From Lytechinus pictus (lineage: Eukaryota > Echinodermata > Echinoidea > Temnopleuroida > Toxopneustidae), in the NCBI RefSeq assembly GCF_037042905.1, contig NW_026974140.1, positions 12,101,001 to 12,165,000 of the forward strand: a stretch of 64,000 nt of DNA, in the 5' to 3' direction. Made by a program: the position numbers and the translations under genes. The notes below the pieces were generated by a model. It was not told where the DNA came from. It saw only the letters and a list, made by a program, of their open reading frames with translations, and ran no database searches. Shown here in pieces: positions 53,400 to 64,000 of the stretch; position 1 is the first letter of the stretch, and each line of letters opens with the position of its first letter.

Positions 53400-56300
53400 A
53401 AATCAGATACCATTCTCGTTTCTGAAGAGCGTGCCACATCTCGAGATAAAACTTGAATTATACTTGTAGCCTTTATTTTGCTTTCTTGAAATGGGTAAAT
53501 TAACATGCTGCTAGCTCACTGTATTTTGTTTTCAATTGTCAACTAATTGTACCTAAAATTAACATCCTACACAGTAGCATTCACTTTTAATGTTTTTTTT
53601 TTGTTTCTTTTTCTTTTTTTAAATTCAGTCCTACTACAACCTACATGCACTACAACCTCAACAAAAACCACACTCTGTACAAATACTAAAGTTATGAATT
53701 ATTGAAACTATGTAAAAGCTTGGATTCATATCACAAGTGATATGCTAGATGATCAATTGAACAGACCTCTATTAATTGAATCTACATGTATATATATGTA
53801 CATGTACATACATGTAGGCCTACATGCAAGTAATGTGCATACATGCACAGGTACTAACAGCGACAATAAATATCCGTACCTAACATGAATATGTATAGCC
53901 TTGGTAAGTTGTATTCATAAAATGTACAATATTTTTTAATCTCTTCACCATACATGAAATCACAGAGACCAAAGAGTAAATAAAACAGGTGAGATAAACA
54001 TACATTCCCACCAAGAGTTCATAAGTTGGTCATGACATAGGAATGTCCCATGCACCTACTTGCATACATGTATGTACACTGAACATAAACACTCTATATG
54101 CACTGTCTTTATTTCATGAAACTGAAAAAAGAATTACTTCTTGAGTTTCTTCATAAACCAAGAACTGTAAAATAATTGTCAAGAAATTAATTGACTTTTA
54201 ATCTGTGCATAGGCCTACGCAATGAGCGAAGGGTCAAAATCAACTTAACTTTGGTAGAATATTTCTTTAAATTTTATGATTACTTTCTCTCTTTTTTTGG
54301 GGGGGGGGGGGTATCCAACAGCACACTGGTTATTTTAACAAATTTGCCAATCCTATTTCAGTGTATACCAAATGGGAAATAAACAACCATTGAGCATACA
54401 TGTGAACGTCAAGATGAGAGATGACTGGGTGTGGGTTTTACAAACTGAGTAAAGTTTTCAATTTTGTTTTTCCCCTTTCATGTATTGACTTTGTGTCACT
54501 GGGATTTATAGACAGAAAGCTGAAAAACTTGTGAATGTGCAAATATATATTTTTAAAAAAAAGTGAATTAAGAAAATAGCCATTTAATTTATTGTGTGGC
54601 AGAATGAAATTATGAAATGCTGTGTAATAGATGTTATAAAGTTGTTTGAGTTGGCTATACATGTACATGTAGTTTTTTTACAATATTCAGCAAAATCCTT
54701 GTGCCAATTCAAAAATGGAGAACATTTTTAAAACATGAGATTCCATGAGGGGATTATGACACTTCAGCACGCACAGAGTATCTGAAAGGACACTTTTCAA
54801 GACCCATCCTCATTCCAATTTTCACATTTCAAATAAAGCCTTAACACAAACCCAAAGTATAATAGAGGATGGTCACTAATCAAATACTGGCCAGCAGACA
54901 ATTCTAGTCACATCCTGACACTGGTGTGCAGTTTGCACTGCCATCTATACTTTCACAGGAGGGGGAAAGTGGCTACAGCCTGGAACAAAAGGGTAAAATT
55001 TCAACACCCAACATTGAATCTACCATAGCATTCAAACCAAGGGGTAAGGGGTGGGTGAGAGAGTCTTCAATTGTCTTGTCAGGACGATGATGGAGGATTA
55101 TTGTGGGGTGAGACCTTGGTTGTTTTCTTCTTCAGGAGGCATCGGATCCATGATCCAACCCTGATGAAGCCACACACACAAGAGAAAAATGTTACATCGT
55201 CACCACAATCAACAACCGTGTGCTATTCATATGGAAATGAGCCCTCAGCCCTATACATTGCGTGCCTTTGCTTCGGCTGTGAGAATGCCAGGCTGTTTCA
55301 GTGCGGAGCAGAGGCTTGGGCCATGAGAATGAATAGATTGTGGTATATATATGTGTTCTATGAAAGAGAAAGCTGTTCAGTGTTAGGCCTAGCACACTAA
55401 AGGAATGACTAATCAATACTTGGTCTAACGAGTATTCTTCTTCTATTGTCAGGGTATGGCTTGCCAATTTAACAGGCAGAAAATAGAAGGATTAACTTGA
55501 ACACTAACACTGTGTCATGGAAAACAGAAAGAAGCATCTTACACTGTAGACCTATGTACATGACACATCCTTTCGAAGACTCTGGCCATGGACCTACAAT
55601 GTACATAATAGGTCTACAAAATATCCCATAACTGTGATAAATTAAATTGTGGTTTTACAGTGTACATGTTTAAGTTTGAAAATTAGAAATAAATCATCAT
55701 TACCTACTTGTCATTTGTCAAATATAAAATAAATGGAGTATAAACTGTAATTTGATGCATTTGACTATATGTGCAATATATATCAAGCCTACAGTGTATA
55801 TCATGTACATGTAGATGTACTGCCATTTTAATTTTTAATTTTTTGTAAAATCTCAATTTGTAATTTTGAATTTGTATAATTTGTAATTCATCTAATGTAT
55901 AACAATGTCACAACAACTATATTTAATTCAATGCAGCATAATAATCATTTTTAATTTACATCAGATATTTCTTAATCTAAACTTTTGAAATAATGTACAA
56001 AGTATAAATTACTGACAGGAATGTGAGTGTCTCTGACACTTTAAAACTTGTCATATTGGGTAATTAATCTTTTGATGTGTTTGGCTTCAAAGTGATTTTA
56101 CTGTTCAAAGTGAATAAACGATATAACAAATCAATCTGGTGAAACTATCAAATAAGTGACATTTATTGGCTGGGCAGGCCAGGTTCATTTCAGGACAAAG
56201 ATTTAAATTGTCAATAAAAGTGTCTAAAGCCAAGAGTTTCTATCATCACACGGCCTTGACTGTTAACATCTTGTAAACTATCATTGGTGATAAGTTCCAG

Positions 56301-59300
56301 ACATCAGGATTATGTGCTAAACAGTTTTAATACTCCATTACAAGTTTACAACATTATCTGTTCTTACGACTTGGTTTTAATACAGAGCCCTACTTGAGCT
56401 CGATGAATGCTGGAGTCGGCCTACAAGAAGTACCCCTTTTATATCCTTTGGAAAATGTACATGTATGGTCAGGTTTAAAATTAATAAAGTGTTTATTATA
56501 GGTGTGATTGCCTATATCATTTTTGTCATACATGTAGATGTAGTCCAGGGAATAATTACAAGGGGCTCAGGATGATTTTGCCCCCCAAATGTTCGAAAGA
56601 GCCCTGGAAATTCCCCATTCATAACAATGTTAAACTTTATGTTGCAGATTGAGGTAGTAAGCTGCAAAAATTACATGTAGATCCAAAAATTTAAAAAATA
56701 GATTTTTTGCCTGTGTCATAGCTGTGATCTTCTAGTCTATCTAAAACAGAAAATTCCCATAAATTGACAGCTTTAAATAGAAGTTTGCAACACTTACAGC
56801 CAACATGTACATTGTAGGCCTATACATGTATGTCAACAGTTAAGAGATAAAAACCAGTATATTTAAAAACATGTGGGTTAATTGTATCACTTTACGTGTA
56901 TTTGCAAATTGGCATGCCAAAACAAAGTTCAAGTTCAAGTTATCACAAACTGACTTGCTCAAACAGTCTCTATGATTGACACATGTACTTGAATTAAAAT
57001 GGTAGATGTATTGTAGACTTTGTACATGTAACATATAGTGGGTAGTAAAAAAGAATGGTTCTAATTAACACCTAAACAACTTGGTGTTAATACCCTTGGA
57101 ACTTTAATCTGGATTAAATCCCTTATCTCCTTTATTACTAGTCAATTACAAAGGGTTTATGATTGGCAATAGGCAACTAACACCTCAATCCACAGTACTT
57201 TTTGTTTACTTTTTGTACACGAAAATGTGTAACCTACTTCTACATGATGTAAACCTTATGATGTAATCTTGTAGGCCTATAATAGGCAGACATTTTCCTA
57301 CGAAAATATTTCAATACAAATGCAATTTCCTTACATTTGGTTTGAAAGACAAGATTCATTTCATAATTTAATTAGAAAAAAAACAGCCATTGCTTGTTTG
57401 TGAGATTTAGTTCAGTGTTACCATTAGGCCTAGTTACCATACTAGGATCCATGTTGTTACATGAACATGTAAGAATTTTGTGATAATTTTCAAGTAACTG
57501 AGTGAACGTCAAATTGTTTTGAAACTTGAAATCATATTCTGTCAGCACCTACAGTGTAGCAGAAAAGTGCTTAAACAAAATCAACTTCCATTTCAAGACA
57601 AATGAATCTCATCAAATCTTTTGAAAAGCCTACTTTCACAATAAATTTCATTCACATACACACTGCCCAATACAATCCCATAACATATTGGAATATTAAT
57701 TACATGTATATGCCTACAGGTCTATCTTTTGGTCAATCATGACCAAACACTGAATGACACATGAACAAAACTTTCCTCTGTGTGTTGTAGGCCTACCAAT
57801 CACTCTTTCTGGACCAGTAAATTTCAGACATTGGGGATTATCACAAAGACACTTTCCATAATAGCAAGATTTAGATAAGAACTTTCAAAAGGGGCACTTT
57901 TAACAGGCTAGATTACTGAATATAAATGCATGGAAATGTCTATATGTACATGTAAGGGTGTTGGATGGGTCCAGCTGTCTATTTCAAGCGTATTTCTCTC
58001 CATAAATGCCCTTTTCGACATCCATCCCACACACAGGCAGACAGAAGTAATCTCTTACTGTCACTTGCACAAAGTCATTGGGAGATTATTTGTAGGAGTT
58101 TAATCTCGTGAAAAATGTTTAGTGAGAATGATTTCAGGATTTGAAGCGATATTTAAGAATCACTCCATCCTAGACAAAATGAAAACTGATCACTGTGGGC
58201 ATGTACAGAGTTCGATCAAGAATATAATAACTGTATCCTGTACATGCATTCTCCTTATTTTCCATTTCACTGATATGTTGACCGAAATGAGCAAACTCCT
58301 TTTCATCAAGGAAATCTGCTGTTATTTCATATCATTTTTTTTTTTTGCTCAGATAAAAATTTGTAAGAAATCAATGAAAAGCAACATTTCAAAGAGTATT
58401 TAAATTTTAAATGACTGTCAAGTCATGCACTGTACAGTACATGGCAGATCATTATCATCATCATCAAAATTTTGAAAAAGGTCTAAGATATCTAATTTGC
58501 AATATATACATGTAGACCTTGTTCTTTGAGGACAAGTATTTTGATACATAATCATGTACATGTACTGTAGGAAGCATTTATTAGAAACATGTTTTCAAGG
58601 TACCATTGCCTTTTTTAACGGAGAAAAAAAGACTTGTCCTATTTTCTTTTCTGAACACGCAGACCCAATTACTGAGAGGTACAAAAGGAAAATCTGTAGC
58701 TCTGAAATGGCACAAAACATGGATAGACTACTGTATTCAAAGTGGAGGTGACAAACAATTAGCTTGCACGCAATCTTCAACAAGGCAATGGGGCACAACT
58801 TTCAGTAAGAGATACATGTATTTTACAGTATTCAAGCAAATACAAAGGCAGAGACTAAAATTATGTTTATGCCCATTTACGCCAGCTTTTGAATTTTAGA
58901 AAGGCGATGTTGTACTGTAATATAAACTAGGATTCAAGTATCGGACATGTAGTACATGTACATGTAGTTCAAAATGCTTTAAAAATCACAATTTAAATGC
59001 AAGGTAGATCAGATTTAATTTCCTAGTCAGAGGAAACGGTATTCACAGCTTTTGAGTCAGAATGAAAGCATCACTATTACCTGGGGAAAATGGAAGGTCA
59101 ATGTTTATATCTGGTATCTTACCCCAGGCCTGCTTAACCCCCACTTTCATACATGTACTGTATGTATGAGCCTCTTTCTCTCTCTCTGCCCCCCCCCCCT
59201 TTCAATATCTCTCTCACTTCCACTCTCTGTTTTTCAAATGTGCAAGCATCAAAGTCAATGACAACAGCATAATCAACATGGAATGACATGGTGCTTTGAT

Positions 59301-59440
59301 ATCATGAAACCGTAAACCAGGTATTTCACTACAAGTTTGGAGAATCAAGTTTGAAAAATAACGATATCAATGGTTATATTATTTTTAGGGACCATCCAGT
59401 GGTTTAGTTTTGGGTTTGATGATATCATTAGCTAGAATTA
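53400..59440. other. Intronic stretch without recognisable gene
   Basis: AT-rich sequence rich in ACATGTACATGTAG and TAGGCCTA words (for example about 53,780-53,835, 54,655-54,675 and 58,555-58,575). A G13 run lies at 54,299 and a CT/poly-C tract at 59,172. Short frames show no domain. Confidence 0.6.
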
Positions 59441-59458
59441 TCAAAATCAGTTTCTTAC

Positions 59459-62400
59459 CTGCACACTTTTCACATGGGAAGATGAAGAGCTTGTGTCAAC
59501 AGCGTAGACAGTAGCCACTAGAGATGATCCTCCACCCAGGTCTTCACGGTCCAGGACATCACCAGTACGTATAATTCCATTGGTAGGACTAGCAACAATC
59601 AGGTTTCCCTTGTTGACTCCTCCCGCAGTCACACCAGAAACGTAGTACCTCACCGCCGCAGAGCGGCCATCAGCGTACTGTGCCACAACATTAACGATTT
59701 CAGTCCCAGAGGGTTGATTCTCACGTACTGATCCAGAGTAAGAACTCTGGACATAGTTCAACACAGAGCTCTGGCCGTCTGAGATGATTATTGTCAGGGT
59801 GAAGGTGGTCAACTGCTGCTGGGGGTTGCTGCCTGCATCCTGGGCCTGAATGTCCAAGGAATAGAGGTTGACCGATGATGGAATGGTCTGTGTAAGGGTC
59901 AGATCACCTGAGTTCAAGTCCAGTCTGAAAGGCACCCCTGTTGAGAGCAATGTGTAGGTGACCTGACCATTGACACCAGTATCAGGATCATCAGCATGCA
60001 ATGTGGCCACTTTGGTGTTTGTTGAGGTGCTTCTTGAAATGATAGCAGCCTGCTGAGAAGTAAACCTTGGTGCATTGTCATTGATGTCTCTGACAAAGAT
60101 GACAACATCAACAGTGGCAGTACGTCTACTCTCCACAGGGACAGCCAGGTCAGTGGCATGGACAGTAAGGATGAACTGATCTGTAGCCATCACTTCAGAT
60201 TCTCTATCAATTCGACTACTGGTGGTGATCCAGCCACTCTCAGGGTCAATAGCAAAGAAATCCCCGGCAGGTCGCTGACTTGAGATGGAAAAGCTTACTT
60301 CACCGTTGACTCCAGAGTCTGAATCAGAGGCACTGACTCTAACAACTTGAAATCCTTCAGCTTCCTCTTCATTAATTTCAGGAACTCCAACATAAGCAAA
60401 GATAGGACTATTATCGTTGCAGTCTCTGATATTTATGACTAAGGATAAAACAGCCTGAAGAGAAGGACTGCCACCATCACGAGCTGTTATGTTAAGCAAG
60501 TACTGGGATGTTGCCTCATGATCAAGGAACCCTGTCAAGTACATTTCACCAGAGTTGCTATTGACTCCAAATACTCCATCAAGATTACCTCCAGTGATTG
60601 TATAAGAAACCCATCCATTGCTATTGATATCCATGTCTGTTGCTCGGACACTACCAATGATATCACCAATTTGCAGACACTCTGTAACCTCAATCTCTCT
60701 CTGCACATTCGAATCAAAGGAAGGTCTGTGATCATTCTCATCAAGGACTGTGATTTCAACATCAACCATCGATTCCTGCGGAAGGGTACCTCCATCGCGA
60801 GCTTTCACCCTTAAAACATAGTTATCAGTTACTTCACGATCCAAAGGAGCAATAAGGATTATCTGGCCAAGTACATGATCTATATGAAAACGTCGCTCTT
60901 CATTTCCACCAATGATGCTGTAAAGGATATCAGCATTATCTCCAACGTCGTCATCTGTGGCACTGACTCTGATGATCAATGTTTGATTCTGAGCTAGTTC
61001 CGAAACAGAGGCCTGATAACTCTCACGGTTGAATGTTGGAGGGCTGTCATTGATATCAACAATATGAATGTTCACATCAGCATGATCTTGAAGGGGCGAC
61101 TGTCCACCATCACGGACTCGAACACGAATAAAAAAGGTAGTTGGCTGGCCTGATTCAACAAGGCTTTCTCTATCAAGGCTCACTTTAGATGTTATGTCAC
61201 CAGACATAGGGTTAAGTGTAAAGAGACTGTGATTTGCTGTGAAAGAGTAGGTAAGTTCTCCATTTTTACCAACATCATTGTCTACTGCATGGATTGTACC
61301 AACAAATGCATTGACATCAGATTCCTCTGATAAGTAGAAATTGTAGGTGGCATTGTCAAAGAAAGGTCGGTTATCATTTTCATCAAGAATGATAATTTCT
61401 AACATGAGTGTAGAGGTCATGGACGGCACACCACCATCTGTAGCTTCAATGGCCAGGTCATACTGGTCAACCTGCTCCCTATCCAGTGCTCTCTTTACAT
61501 ACACCATGCCATCAGGAAATATACCAAAGCTGTCTGCTGTATTCCCACTGGCAATGCTGTAGGTGATTTCACCATTGGTACCTTCATCAGCATCTGTGGC
61601 CAAAGCATGGATGACTATTCTGTTGACAGGAATAGATTCTGTTAATCTCAGAGTTGTGTTAATAGAGTCAGCAAAAACAGGAGCATTGTTGTTGACATCT
61701 CGTACGCTGACAAGGAGGTTCATACTGGAAGACAGGGGAGGGGTGCCATAATCTGTAGCCTGGATTTGCAGATAATACTCCTTTTCTGGGTAGCTTTGCA
61801 GATCCTTCCTCAAGAACAACACTCCAGAAGTATGATTGATGCCAAAGCGGTTGTCAAAGTTCAACGATATGTCATAAAGGATCGCATTATTTGGAGGACT
61901 ATCTGCATCTGTAACTTGTACAGCGTAGAATTCATATCCAACAGCCCAGTTTTCAACCACATCCACCTGATCTTCCTGGAGTGCGAAGACTGGTGCATTA
62001 TCATTGATATCCAAGATCTCGATCTCAACAACAGTCTGTCCATTTTGAGAACCATCAACAGCTAAAATTGTCAATCGGAAAGTAGCAGATTCAAATGCTT
62101 CACGGTTAATAGAACGCCTTGTCTTGATGACCCCAGAATAGAAGTCAATCACAAACAGTCCATTTGGATCTCCATTGACAATCGCATATGTTATTTCTAC
62201 ATTTAAATCCATACTTGTAGCTAGGACAGTTCCAACTTCTGTACTATTAGGGCGATTTTCTTCCAGCTGAAATCTGTAAGGGTTTAATTCAAATTCAAGA
62301 GGATTGTCAAGGGTATCAGTGACAGAGACATAGATTGTTGCTGGTTGAGTGGCAGATTCTCCTCCACCATCTTGGGCATGTACTGTAAGGGTATAAGAGG

Positions 62401-64000
62401 ATTCCTGCTCCCTATCGAGTGACTCTAGCGTGGTAACGTTTCCAGATCTGCTGTCAATCTGGAACTTTGATGAGTTTGAGAGAGAGAAAGTGATTGCTCC
62501 ATTAACACCAACATCAAGATCTGTTGCTGAAACGATGGTAACAAAGAGTCCAGCTGGTCCATTCTCCCTTATACTCGCATAGTAATCTGTGGGATAGAAT
62601 TGAGGGGGATTGTCATTTTGATCTAACACAGCAATATTGACAGTAGCGGTGGCCTGAAGTGGAGGTACACCACCATCTGATGCAATGATTTCAAGTTCAT
62701 ATAAATCTTGTTCTTCACGATCTAGAGATGCTGTTATTTGAAGCAATCCACTCTCTGAATCAAGACTGAAAATGTCAGAGTACTCGTCACTGCTAATCGT
62801 GTAGGTTACTTCTCCATTCACTCCATTATCTAAATCTGTAGCAAGAACTTGAACCAGATCCCGGCCAGGAGAGTTCTCACGAACAGTCTCACTGTATGTG
62901 CTCTGATTAAAGACAGGATACTCATCATTCTCATCAAGAATATCAATGGTAAGGGTGGTGGTGTTTGTCATGGGTTCCAGGCCTTGGTCAGATGCTGTTA
63001 TCGTAAGGGTGACCTGGGCTGCTGTTTCATGATCCAGCTCTTCCTTAGTTGTCACAAGTCCAGTTTTATTATCTATTTGAAACCACCCATATTCATCTCC
63101 AGTTATGGAATAGACTATATCAGCATTGATTCCAACATCTGCATCAGTAGCAGTCACACTTTCCACAAAACTGCCAATCTGCAACGATTCCGAAAGACGG
63201 GCATGGTAAGATCCCTGGAGGAACTCAGGGGCATGGTCATTCTCATCCACAACATAAATGATAATGGATCTGTATGTTGTCTGGGTTGGTGTTCCCATGT
63301 CTTGTGCAACAAATGTGAGGTTGTAAGAAGCCGTTATCTCCCTATCGATATTAGCCGTTTGAGATACCCGGAGGACGAAGATCACATCTCCATTTGGCAG
63401 AGGAATAGAGCTCCCTGAAAAGTCATTCCGTTCGTTACCACTATAGATGTTCAAAGAAACCCTTCCATTGTCATCCCTGTCATCATCCATGGCTCTGAGA
63501 GTGAAAAGAGGTCCTGGTATAATGGTCTCACTAATTTGATGAACACCACTGGCTTCAATGTCTTGAGTTAACACCATAATGACAGGACTGTTATCATTTT
63601 CATCCTCTACCATAACCTTTACAAATGCAGAGCTCGATTGGGAAGGTGATCCTTTGTCTGTAGCCGTGACCTCAAACAGATAACCATTAGAAGTATATGG
63701 TAACTGACGAAGAAGAGTGATCCATCCCGTATCAGGATCCAGGGCAAAGTTATCAGATTGCTCATTTTTCAAACGGTACACAATCTCACCATTTGAACCT
63801 TCATCAATGTCGGTAGCATTGAGGTGCACAACTGATGTTCCAGCTGCTGAGCTTTCATTGACCGTAGCAACATAGGTCGTTTGGGTGAAAATTGGGGAGT
63901 TATCATTGACGTCTGTGATGGTGACATTAACAATGAGATAACCAGTTCTAGGGGTTGAGCTGTTGTCAGTAGCAGAAATATTCAAGATGTAAAAATCCTC
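59459..64000 (-). CDS. Giant cadherin, exon 1 of window (EC r1 part to r15), partial at 5' end
   Basis: This is one open exon of at least 4,542 bp, read without a stop from the window edge (first residues EDFYILNISATDN) to a consensus donor (CAG|GTAAGA at 59459/59458), phase 0. It encodes tandem extracellular cadherin repeats of about 102-119 residues with canonical Ca2+ motifs (ATDxDxGxNG, LDRE, DxNDN). The DxNDN-type linkers are near 63899, 63590, 63233, 62921, 62609, 62303, 61997, 61685, 61370, 61043, 60728, 60410 and 60074. They delimit the end of r1 and complete r2-r14; r15 is completed in the next exon. Many NxS/T sites are present, consistent with an extracellular protein. Linkers r6/r7 and r14/r15 are degenerate. 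Giant multi-EC exons occur in Fat-family genes. By family knowledge the product is a calcium-dependent surface adhesion protein. The Fat4, Dachsous or CDH23 choice is unresolved because diagnostic EGF/LamG/cytoplasmic regions lie outside. The 5' end is not in the window. Confidence 0.96.

Larger units (their letters stand above)
16426..59458 (-). other. Cadherin intron of 43,033 bp
   Basis: The intron is bounded by GTAAGA on the 5' side (59458) and TTATAG on the 3' side (16426), preceded by a strong pyrimidine tract (minus-strand reading of 16428-16455). Phase 0 on both sides and a perfect fit of the EC domain across the junction argue that no coding exon of this gene is hidden inside. All reading frames in it are short (140 residues or fewer) and none shows a recognisable domain. 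It contains the transposon-like and repeat features listed separately. Expression of the gene requires transcription through the full 43 kb. Enhancers or small RNAs may be present but cannot be called from sequence alone. Confidence 0.9.

Noticed and set aside
59447..59458. Four residues (VRN and stop) after the giant cadherin exon
   Set aside because: They are intron read-through past the GTAAGA donor. The domain continues in the exon at 16,425.
62849..63418. Plus-strand frame of 189 codons
   Set aside because: It lies wholly antisense to the giant cadherin exon; composition follows the codons of the real gene and no domain is seen.

Overview
The window is eukaryotic, AT-rich genomic DNA, most likely from an echinoderm of the sea-urchin type. 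The reasons are a large cadherin gene split by spliceosomal introns, a CR1/L2-type retroposon with an (ATA)n tail, several families of short inverted-repeat DNA transposons, and very frequent TACATGTA/ACATGTACATGTAG motifs. The species assignment is inference. I see no prokaryotic feature, no tRNA or rRNA, and only one protein-coding gene.

That gene lies on the minus strand and is cut by both window edges. Four coding exons could be joined by splice sites, reading phase and protein-domain continuity. In transcript order they are 64000-59459 (giant exon, 5' end outside), 16425-15877, 15311-15110 and 10172-9084. Together they encode 2127 codons plus one base: part of one extracellular cadherin (EC) repeat, 19 complete EC repeats, and part of a further one. 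No signal peptide, EGF, laminin-G, transmembrane or cytoplasmic region is in the window. It is the middle of a giant Fat/Dachsous/CDH23-class cadherin, an adhesion or planar-polarity type surface protein. Fat4-like is my best guess, but the exact orthologue is not settled. I number the repeats r1 to r21 locally.

The rest is intron. The intron between the first two exons is 43,033 bp. The others are 565 bp, 4,937 bp and at least 9,083 bp. Those introns hold a CR1/L2 3' fragment (about 12,990-13,600) and a second L2-like tail (about 1,575-1,676). They also hold two inverted copies of one transposon family with 3-bp target duplications (27,183-27,990 and 49,485-50,005) and a TTAA-flanked element with about 220-bp inverted repeats (50,010-50,635). 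Further items are a 454-bp element with about 45-bp inverted repeats (52,903-53,356), a probable short element near 22,470, and a fold-back array of about 16-bp units (31,926-32,272). A tandem duplication, several poly-C/poly-G runs and microsatellites complete the list.

The most interesting points are a nested insertion that can be dated from overlapping TTA/TTAA target sites, the fold-back 16-bp repeat array, the enrichment of TACATGTA (including inside one arm of a transposon), and cadherin linkers that have lost their calcium-binding residues. I do not see a clear undescribed gene system.
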